The position numbers were made by a program, and so were the translations under genes. This document shows, in pieces, positions 1 through 5,597 of a stretch of DNA of 9,737 nucleotides. Source of the stretch: an uncultured Alistipes sp. (GTDB taxonomy: Bacteria > Bacteroidota > Bacteroidia > Bacteroidales > Rikenellaceae); contig CAMWIG010000065.1 in assembly GCA_947174295.1 (NCBI GenBank), positions 1-9,737 on the forward strand, given 5' to 3'. The first letter of the stretch is position 1. The number at the start of each line of letters is the position of its first letter. The notes beneath the pieces are model-generated. The model saw only the letters and a program-made list of their open reading frames with translations, ran no database searches and was not told where the DNA came from.

Positions 1-2
1 GC

Positions 3-51
3 CTCGGCATAGCTCGAATTGCATTCGGCTCTGCTCTCGGCTTATCGAAAT
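3..51. repeat. Imperfect tandem and inverted repeat in non-coding DNA
   Basis: Two related segments begin with CTCGGC: CTCGGCATAGCTCGAAT at 3-19 and CTCGGCTTATCGAAAT at 36-51. Between them, AGCTCGAAT (11-19) and ATTCGGCT (23-30) form a small stem with one bulged base and a TGC loop. No start codon opens a convincing gene here. The pattern suggests a dispersed intergenic repeat or the 3' tail of an upstream gene, but this cannot be decided from one copy. Confidence 0.3.
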
Positions 52-85
52 CGTTAGGTTAGTCGCAGCATTCGGTTTGCCGGGA

Positions 86-111
86 GCAGCACGACGGACT
101 GTCGGTGCTGC
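86..111. other. Strong hairpin, possible upstream terminator or leader structure
   Basis: GCAGCAC at 86-92 is perfectly complementary to GTGCTGC at 105-111. The stem continues with GAC (93-95) against GTC (101-103), past one bulged G at 104, around a GGACT loop. The downstream side is only weakly T-rich (GATTTGG), so a classical Rho-independent terminator for a gene left of the window is possible but not clear. It could instead be part of a structured leader. Confidence 0.4.
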
Positions 112-154
112 GATTTGGCCCGAGCGGAGCATGTATGCGGGCTGGAACGCCGAA

Positions 155-186
155 TTGCCGGCTGCGGACAGCTCCGTACCCGGCAG
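155..186. other. Second GC-rich hairpin in the upstream region
   Basis: GCCGG (157-161) pairs with CCGGC (180-184), and CGG (165-167) pairs with CCG (174-176). Between these arms, TG at 163-164 pairs with TA at 177-178 (one G-U) and there is one C-C mismatch. The loop is ACAGCT. T156-A185 and a wobble at 155-186 extend the stem. It is not followed by a T-run, so it is not an obvious terminator. Apart from this and the hairpin at 86-111, I see nothing gene-like in 1-249. Confidence 0.35.
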
Positions 187-249
187 GGCTATTCGCCGAG
201 CCGTTTTCCTGAAAATGTATGATTTTATCCCGAAACAGAGTGAATAATT

Positions 250-288
250 CTCAAATTTGAGTAAACAAAACCGAAACTATTAATTTTT
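250..288 (+). promoter_or_regulatory. Likely Bacteroidetes-type promoter with overlapping 12-bp palindrome
   Basis: TTTG at 256-259 fits the Bacteroidetes -33 element. TAATTTTT at 281-288 fits the -7 element TAnnTTTG except for the last base. The spacing is 21 bases, inside the usual range. The -33 box lies within the perfect palindrome CTCAAATTTGAG (250-261), a plausible operator. The start codon at 294 is only a few bases past the -7 box, so the transcript would be almost leaderless, or another promoter further upstream is used. Confidence 0.5.
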
Positions 289-293
289 CATCT

Positions 294-3110
294 ATGAGGG
301 AATTATTTCCAACGCTGTTTCTGCTCATGGCAGTCGCCGGATGTCAGAAAGACCCCACGGTCGTCGGTACCGACACCGCGGGTGCGATTACGTTCGAGGG
401 CGCAGTCGCCATCGCCGCTTCCGAAGCCGGCGGTGAAGCGATAGAGTTCGTGTGGGAGGCCGATGCCGACCGAATAGGTCTGTTTTCGACCAAGGACGAC
501 CGCACGATATTCGAGAATGTCTACTATGCGGCCTTCACCTCCACTCCGACGTCTCGCTTCGTCAGCCCCTCGGCCGATAATCGGGTGCTGTGGGAGAACG
601 ACGCCGAAGCTCAGAACTTCTATGCCTACTATCCCTATCGGTCGACTGTCGTCGATATTGCAGCCATGCCGGTGTCGATACCTGCCGAGCAGCGGGTGAA
701 GGTCGGCGAGATGCCGTGGCGGAAGAGCGATTTCGTGTGGTATGCCAAGTGCGAGAACCGCCGGCCTGCCGACGGCGACATAGCTCTGTCGTTCAAGAAT
801 GTCTGCGGAGTCATCAAGTGCACCGTAACGACCGACCTCGATTTGGTCGGCGTGGAGTCGTTGTCGCTGCGAAGTATGGACGGTGCGACTCTCGCATTCG
901 ACCGGGGCACGCTCGACATTGCAACCGGCGAACTGACCGTCGTCGACGGCGTGTCGGACAGCGTGTGCGTGAAGTTCGATACGCCGGTTGACTTCGGCGC
1001 CGAGCCGCAGTCGTTCTACGTGGCGCTGGCTCCGGGGCTCGCCGGGAAATCGCTGGAACTTTCGGTGGCGTTCGGCGACATGAATCTCATTCTCGGCGAG
1101 CTGAAAGTCCCGGCCGAAGGTCTCGCTTCCGGCGAGTGGACTCCCTATAATATAGGATGCAGGGTGCCGGTTCGCGCAGGTGTCGATTTGAGCGCCGCCG
1201 GAACGGCCAACACCTATATCGCGACCGCTCCGGCTACTACATATCGTTTCCGTGCGAATGTCAAGGGCAACGGCGTGGCGCGCGAATATGCGTGGTCGAT
1301 CGAGGGTGCTCCCGTGTCGAAATCCTACTCCGACGCCGACTTGGCCATATCGCCTGCCGAGGCGCGTCTGGTATGGTACAATACCCCCATGAGCGCCGGC
1401 GGTTGGAGCCATGAAAGCCCCGTCGTCGCAGAGTCGGTCTCTTTCGACCGTCTGACGGGATACGTCTATTTCGATACTCCCGAAAAGTTCGTGGCGGGCA
1501 ACGCTCTGCTGGCTGTTTACGATGCTTCGGGCGAGATTCTGTGGAGCTGGAACATCTGGGCCTTGGAGGGCTACGATGCCGATGCTGCGGCCCGCACGGT
1601 CGGACGTTACACAGTCATGGATCGCAACCTTGGCGCGATGGCAGGCCGCGAGGCGATGAATACATCCGATCCCCGCGAGGCCGCATGGGCTATCGGCAAC
1701 TACTACCAATGGGGCCGCAAGGATCCGTTCCCTGCCGCTGCGACATACGAGAACGGCGGCAATATTGGCAACATGGAGTGGGGACTGCCGACATATACGC
1801 CTGTCGACGAGCTCAAACAGGACTGCTCGGCTCAGGCGTGGGGTGCCGACGACATGATGTTTTCCAACGTCGCGGCGCAGAACGCATACGGAATGGCTGC
1901 ACGGCACGGTGCAGGATTCACGATGGACGATGCCGTAGCGGCGTCGGTGAAAAATCCATACCGCTGGGTGACGAGCGGCTCGGACGAGAACTCGGCGGCC
2001 CCCTATTATATGTGGATGATGCAGGGTTCTGCCGACATGCGCGACATCGAGTGGCGCTATCTGTGGGGAAGCACCAATGCTTCGACCAACGAAAAGAGTA
2101 TCTACGACCCGTGTCCTCCCGGATGGAAGGTTCCGACGGTCGATATGTACGAATACCTGCTCAGCGATGCGCAGAAACGTGAGTACGGCGTCTATTCGGC
2201 CTCATGCGACCTCTACGTTCCGTTCGCCGGTCAGCGGCAGGCCGGATTCGGCGGCAGCCGCATCACTGGTCTTACGAGCGGTACGATATTCCTTGCGTCG
2301 GCCAGCACGACCAGTCAGTACTACCCTTTCAAGGGCAACTACCCCGGAAACGCCATGCTGACTTCGAACAGTTATGCCGCTGCCGGCATTCAGATGCGAT
2401 GCGTCAGGGAGAATGTCTCCGAAACGATGGCGCCGAAAGGTTCGCAGGCAGGCCCGGTCGCTGCGCTGATGGGCAATTCGATAACCGAGCAGTGGCCTAT
2501 TCGCGGACGCAAGGCCTTCTTTACCGACAACGATTATCTCGGCAAGGGCATCAGCGGTCAGACCTCGCTGAATATGGTGAACCGTTTCCATACCGATATT
2601 CTCGCCCATGATCCGAGATGCGTGGTCATTGCCGGCGGAACGAACGACATGGCCGACAACGAAGGCTATTTCCGCTCTATCGAGGATGTGGTGTGCAACA
2701 TCCGCCTTATGGCCGAACGCGCTCACGAGTACGGTGCGAGGGTGATTATCGGCTCGGCTGCGCCAACGCGCGACATGTGGTGGAAGGATGATAATTGGAA
2801 GGCCATGTACAACGGCGATGCAGTCGCGCAGCGCATAATCGAGCTCAACAAATTGTTGAAGGCATACGCCGATTCGCGCGGATTCCTCTTCGCCGACTAT
2901 CACTCCGCGCTTCGCGACGATGCCGACGACCTGAAAGAGGCGTATCGCTGGGGCGACGACCATTGGGACCACGTACACCCCAACTACGACGGTTACATAG
3001 TGATGGAGGGCGTCCTAAAACCTCTTGTCGATGCGGCGCTCTACGATCCCGACAACGGGAATGTCGGCGCAAACGGAATCGACGAGCTGAACAAGTGGAT
3101 ATGGGAATAA
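294..3110 (+). CDS. Lipoprotein: fimbrillin-like domain + FISUMP module + SGNH/GDSL esterase
   Basis: Predicted surface lipoprotein of 938 residues joining an adhesin-like body to an esterase. A short signal peptide ends in a lipobox (VAGC, lipidated Cys17), followed by QKD, which resembles a Bacteroidetes surface-export signal. Residues about 30-285 look like an Mfa/FimA-type fimbrillin domain, with the hallmark FYAYYPY at 109-115. A conserved module starts at DLSAAGTANTY (298) and carries FISUMP signatures: GNYYQWGRKDPFP (468-480), YDPCPPGWKVP (604-614) and MRCVRE (701-706). Residues about 718-920 form a complete SGNH hydrolase: GNSIT with Ser729, GISGQ with Gly755, GGTND with Asn784, and DHVHP with Asp892 and His895. 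All catalytic blocks are intact, so an active acyl or acetyl esterase is likely; the substrate is unknown. No in-frame ATG lies between an upstream TGA (258-260) and 294, and later ATGs would lose the signal peptide. The stop overlaps the next gene's start by one base, so the two are probably co-transcribed and translationally coupled. Confidence 0.85.
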   Translation: MRELFPTLFLLMAVAGCQKDPTVVGTDTAGAITFEGAVAIAASEAGGEAIEFVWEADADRIGLFSTKDDRTIFENVYYAAFTSTPTSRFVSPSADNRVLWENDAEAQNFYAYYPYRSTVVDIAAMPVSIPAEQRVKVGEMPWRKSDFVWYAKCENRRPADGDIALSFKNVCGVIKCTVTTDLDLVGVESLSLRSMDGATLAFDRGTLDIATGELTVVDGVSDSVCVKFDTPVDFGAEPQSFYVALAPGLAGKSLELSVAFGDMNLILGELKVPAEGLASGEWTPYNIGCRVPVRAGVDLSAAGTANTYIATAPATTYRFRANVKGNGVAREYAWSIEGAPVSKSYSDADLAISPAEARLVWYNTPMSAGGWSHESPVVAESVSFDRLTGYVYFDTPEKFVAGNALLAVYDASGEILWSWNIWALEGYDADAAARTVGRYTVMDRNLGAMAGREAMNTSDPREAAWAIGNYYQWGRKDPFPAAATYENGGNIGNMEWGLPTYTPVDELKQDCSAQAWGADDMMFSNVAAQNAYGMAARHGAGFTMDDAVAASVKNPYRWVTSGSDENSAAPYYMWMMQGSADMRDIEWRYLWGSTNASTNEKSIYDPCPPGWKVPTVDMYEYLLSDAQKREYGVYSASCDLYVPFAGQRQAGFGGSRITGLTSGTIFLASASTTSQYYPFKGNYPGNAMLTSNSYAAAGIQMRCVRENVSETMAPKGSQAGPVAALMGNSITEQWPIRGRKAFFTDNDYLGKGISGQTSLNMVNRFHTDILAHDPRCVVIAGGTNDMADNEGYFRSIEDVVCNIRLMAERAHEYGARVIIGSAAPTRDMWWKDDNWKAMYNGDAVAQRIIELNKLLKAYADSRGFLFADYHSALRDDADDLKEAYRWGDDHWDHVHPNYDGYIVMEGVLKPLVDAALYDPDNGNVGANGIDELNKWIWE
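1185..2411 (+). repeat. FISUMP module, copy 1 (diverged)
   Basis: This is the part of the first lipoprotein gene that is homologous to the C-terminal modules of the next two lipoprotein genes. It begins at DLSAAGTANTY and ends at RCVRE. Shared landmarks are the VKGNG segment, VLWYN-like and LWSWNI segments, YQWGRKDPFP and YDPCPPGWK. It is clearly more distant than the other two copies are from each other: it has GWKVPT where they have GWKVWS or GWKIWS. It is also the only copy followed by another domain. Confidence 0.65.
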
Positions 3111-5308
3111 TGAAACGAAAGAAGAAAACCATGAAAAACGAAATCATATATTGTTTGGCGGCGCTCGCCATGATAGGTTGCGCCGACGATGCCGGAGTGA
3201 ATGCGTTCGACGAATCGGCGGGAGCGGTCCGATTCTCGGCCGATGCGCCGTCGACGCGTGTCGCCTACGAGCAGACCGAGACTTCGTATAGAGTCGAGTG
3301 GGTGAAAAACGACCGAATCGGCATATTCGGACTTTGCGCCGGAGAATCCATCGGCGCCAACATCTCCTACACTGCTCTCGAATCGGCCGCCGCATCGGAT
3401 TTCGCGGCATCGGCATACAGCCGCCGCATACGTTGGGCCGACGATGCGTCGAGCCACGATTTCTATGCCTACTACCCTTATGCCGAAGATGCGGGCTCCG
3501 ACCCGACGGCTGTCTCGGTGTCGATTCCCGCCGTGCAGGAGCAGTCCGACCTTTCGTCGGCGCATCTTGCCGCCTACGACATTCTGTACGCGTCGGCCAC
3601 CGATTTGGTCAAGGGAGACAATTCGATCGACCTTCCGTTCCGTCATCTCGGCGCTGTTATCGAGGTGCGTCTTACGACCAACTTGCGCGCAAAGCTCGAA
3701 GCGTTGATTTTCCGCTGCGTGTCGAATCCTGCGGCTGCGGTGTCGGTGGAGAATGCCGCTCTCGATTTGACGACCGGCAAGCTCGACCTCACCAAGGCCG
3801 TTACGTCGCCGGAAGTGCGTCTGACCGCACCTCTGAATACGTCCGACTCCGAGCCGGTATCGCTCTATCTGGCAGTAAATCCGGGACATGCCGGCGAGCG
3901 CTTCGAGGTGGTGGCGGTAATCAACGGCAAGGAGTATGCCGTCACTGCGAAAACGGCTCCCGCCGGCGGAATTCCTGCCGGCAGTACGGCAGTCGTAGAG
4001 GGCTCGGCTACAATCGGTATCGAAGATGCGCTCCCGATTGTCGACCTCAGCGCCGCAGGTACGGCCAATACCTACTATGTCGGTGCCGCCGATACGTTCT
4101 ATCGCTTCCGTGCCGACGTCAAGGGCAACGGCCGGGCGCTCGACTGCGGCACGCTCTCCTACGGCCAGGAGGATTTGCGCATCGAGCCCAAGGGTGCGCT
4201 GGTGCTGTGGTACAACTGCGTGCAGCAGACGAGTCAGAAGTGGGTTCGCCGCTCTCCGCTGCTTATCGAAAGCGTCAATGTCAAGGACGACGGTTACATC
4301 TATTTCGACACTCCTGCCGAGTTCGTGAACGGCAATGCCGTAATCATCGCTCTGGACAAGGCTCTGACCTATGACGAAGTGGAGGTCGACGCCGACCGTC
4401 GCATAACCAACGCCGAGGTGCTGTGGAGCTGGAATATCGTTGCGTCGGAAGGTTACGACCCCGATGCGCCGGAGAACTGCATCGTCAAGGGCGGCTATAC
4501 GATTATGGACCGCGATTTGGGTGCCGTACTCGGCTATTCGGATGTTTACAAGGGTTCATGGGCCGCCACGAACCACTTCGAGATGGCGTCCGTCAGCGGC
4601 AACTTCTATCAGTGGGGCCGCAAGGATCCGTTCCCCGGACTGCCTGATTATGAAAGTCTGCTTGCGGACGGGCACAGCGGATTGTGGTTCGCTCCGACCT
4701 ATACGCCGATTCCGGCTCTCGACCTCGGAACGTTCGGCTATTCCCAATACGACCGAGAGGCCGACAACCAGCTGTTCGGCAATACCAACGACACCGCTTC
4801 GTCGCCGTATGCCGGCACGACGAACGGCGACTTCGCCGCCGTGTCTGTCGCCAATCCCCATCTGTGGCTTCGCAAACTCGGCAACTGGAACAGCGACATG
4901 TCGTTCTGGGGCAATCCGACTGCCGGCACCGAGCGCAAGACGATTTACGACCCGTGTCCTCCCGGCTGGAAGGTATGGTCGAAGAACGCATGGCTGGCTA
5001 TGACCGACGACCAGAGCGCCGAGTTCGTCACGGCCGACCGCGGAGCGATACTCGACGGCAAGTGGTACTTCCCCTTTGCCGGTGAGCGCAACTCCTACGC
5101 CAAAGTCCAGGGATATCTTGGACCGTGCAATGCCCGGATTCCCGCAAGATACGTCGTTTCGGATGCGAATTACGGCAACTATTCGTGCCATGTCTCGATT
5201 TCGTCCGAATTCAATTATGTTCCGGGCAGCACTGAGATGACATATGCAATCGACAACAAGAATACCGACAACGGCGCCCGCATCCGTTGCATAAGGGATG
5301 CCGAGTAG
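3110..5308 (+). CDS. Fimbrillin-like lipoprotein with C-terminal FISUMP module
   Basis: Predicted outer-membrane lipoprotein of 732 residues, paralogous to its neighbours. The ATG at 3110 overlaps the previous stop (TAATG), and from it the signal peptide has a strongly basic start (MKRKKKTMKN) and a lipobox AMIGC with Cys24. A second ATG at 3131, after a purine-rich stretch, would give MKNEIIYCLAALAMIGC and is a realistic alternative. The open frame extends far further upstream, but that part only shadows the first gene. Residues about 40-300 resemble the Mfa/FimA fimbrillin family, with FYAYYPY at 118-124 and a VEWVKNDRIGIF segment typical of that family's N-terminus. The conserved module starts at DLSAAGTANTY (312) and includes GNFYQWGRKDPFP (497-509), YDPCPPGWKVWS (613-624) and a final RCIRD. 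There is no esterase domain; the protein ends right after the module. A role as surface adhesin or pilus-like subunit is inferred from family resemblance. A strong terminator follows. Confidence 0.85.
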   Translation: MKRKKKTMKNEIIYCLAALAMIGCADDAGVNAFDESAGAVRFSADAPSTRVAYEQTETSYRVEWVKNDRIGIFGLCAGESIGANISYTALESAAASDFAASAYSRRIRWADDASSHDFYAYYPYAEDAGSDPTAVSVSIPAVQEQSDLSSAHLAAYDILYASATDLVKGDNSIDLPFRHLGAVIEVRLTTNLRAKLEALIFRCVSNPAAAVSVENAALDLTTGKLDLTKAVTSPEVRLTAPLNTSDSEPVSLYLAVNPGHAGERFEVVAVINGKEYAVTAKTAPAGGIPAGSTAVVEGSATIGIEDALPIVDLSAAGTANTYYVGAADTFYRFRADVKGNGRALDCGTLSYGQEDLRIEPKGALVLWYNCVQQTSQKWVRRSPLLIESVNVKDDGYIYFDTPAEFVNGNAVIIALDKALTYDEVEVDADRRITNAEVLWSWNIVASEGYDPDAPENCIVKGGYTIMDRDLGAVLGYSDVYKGSWAATNHFEMASVSGNFYQWGRKDPFPGLPDYESLLADGHSGLWFAPTYTPIPALDLGTFGYSQYDREADNQLFGNTNDTASSPYAGTTNGDFAAVSVANPHLWLRKLGNWNSDMSFWGNPTAGTERKTIYDPCPPGWKVWSKNAWLAMTDDQSAEFVTADRGAILDGKWYFPFAGERNSYAKVQGYLGPCNARIPARYVVSDANYGNYSCHVSISSEFNYVPGSTEMTYAIDNKNTDNGARIRCIRDAE
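4043..5305 (+). repeat. FISUMP module, copy 2 (near-identical blocks with copy 3)
   Basis: C-terminal module of the second lipoprotein gene. Several DNA blocks match copy 3 (6582-7859) almost exactly. For example, 4928-4971 is identical over 44 bases to 7464-7507, and the segments around 4535-4585 and 7075-7125 differ at only a few third-codon positions. The N-terminal halves of the two genes show no such similarity. This pattern suggests duplication with later gene conversion, or selection on the module. Confidence 0.7.
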
Positions 5309-5326
5309 CTGCCGACGATACTCTGT

Positions 5327-5361
5327 ACGAGCTGTACCCCGTGCGGGTACGGCTCGTTTTT
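5327..5361 (+). terminator. Rho-independent terminator after the first lipoprotein pair
   Basis: The arms ACGAGCTGTACCC (5327-5339) and GGGTACGGCTCGT (5345-5357) form a 13-bp stem with one wobble pair and a CGTGC loop. A T-run follows directly (5357-5361). It lies about 20 bases past the stop of the second lipoprotein gene and cleanly closes that transcription unit. Confidence 0.85.
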
Positions 5362-5390
5362 GAGAACGACCTATAACTGACTAAATAAAT
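5359..5390 (+). promoter_or_regulatory. Weak candidate promoter for the second unit
   Basis: TTTG at 5359-5362, in the tail of the terminator, is followed after 19 bases by TAAATAAA (5382-5389). The first is a good -33 match; the second matches the -7 element TAnnTTTG only at TA. The 38 bases before the ATG at 5400 are AT-rich, as expected for a Bacteroidetes promoter and leader. It is offered because a new start is needed after a strong terminator, but the motif match is poor. Confidence 0.25.
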
Positions 5391-5399
5391 GATAATCTT

Positions 5400-5585
5400 A
5401 TGAGTGAATTGTTGCGAAACGGCCGCAGGGGCATCTACCCCCCCCCTGTCGTCGAAGTGATTGAGTTGGAGGTAGAACGCGGATTTGCGACCAGCAGTTC
5501 GTCTGGGTTGGACTATAACGACGACTGGAACAATCCGGGATTCGGAAACGGCAGCGATGAAAATGATTTCGGTTCGTTGTATTAA
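5400..5585 (+). CDS. Small 61-residue protein with an internal C9 tract
   Basis: A short protein whose function I do not recognise. It has a basic start (MSELLRNGRRG), then PPPVVEVIELEVERGFATSS, then a Gly/Asn/Asp-rich and aromatic tail ending DFGSLY. The P-x-V-E-V-x-E-x-E-x-x-F layout resembles many short uncharacterised Bacteroidales proteins. It has no lipobox and no convincing membrane segment. The leader-plus-variable-tail look recalls secreted or modified peptide precursors, but no modifying enzyme or transporter lies nearby, so this is only a suggestion. The gene starts 39 bases past a terminator and ends 12 bases before the third lipoprotein gene, so the two are probably one operon. 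Codons 13-16 contain nine consecutive C (5438-5446). Confidence 0.65.
   Translation: MSELLRNGRRGIYPPPVVEVIELEVERGFATSSSSGLDYNDDWNNPGFGNGSDENDFGSLY
5438..5446 (+). repeat. Homopolymer C9 tract within the small coding gene
   Basis: Nine consecutive C residues span the end of a Tyr codon and the following Pro codons. Ten C would give the continuation Cys-Arg-Arg-Ser-Asp-stop. Eight C would give Leu-Ser-Ser-Lys-stop. A one-base slip in either direction therefore truncates the 61-residue protein to about 20 residues. This is the architecture of a slipped-strand phase-variation switch, although switching itself is not shown. Confidence 0.6.
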
Positions 5586-5597
5586 AATCGGTGCGTC

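Noticed and set aside
1..293. Possible tRNA or invertible promoter in the upstream region
   Set aside because: No cloverleaf with an anticodon arm and T-loop was found, and no matching inverted repeats flank the promoter at 250-288, so neither a tRNA nor a DNA-inversion switch is supported.
303..1907. Long minus-strand open frame of 534 residues opposite the first lipoprotein gene
   Set aside because: Its translation is rich in Arg and His without domain motifs, and it lies opposite a gene with signal peptide and clear domains. Long antisense frames are common in GC-rich coding DNA.
2202..2978. Minus-strand open frame of 258 residues opposite the esterase domain
   Set aside because: The plus strand carries all four SGNH motifs here, so the antisense frame is a shadow.
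2795..3109. Upstream extension of the second lipoprotein gene
   Set aside because: The frame is open back to 2795, but the extension is arginine-rich, overlaps the esterase domain and would bury the lipoprotein signal peptide that begins at 3110 or 3131.
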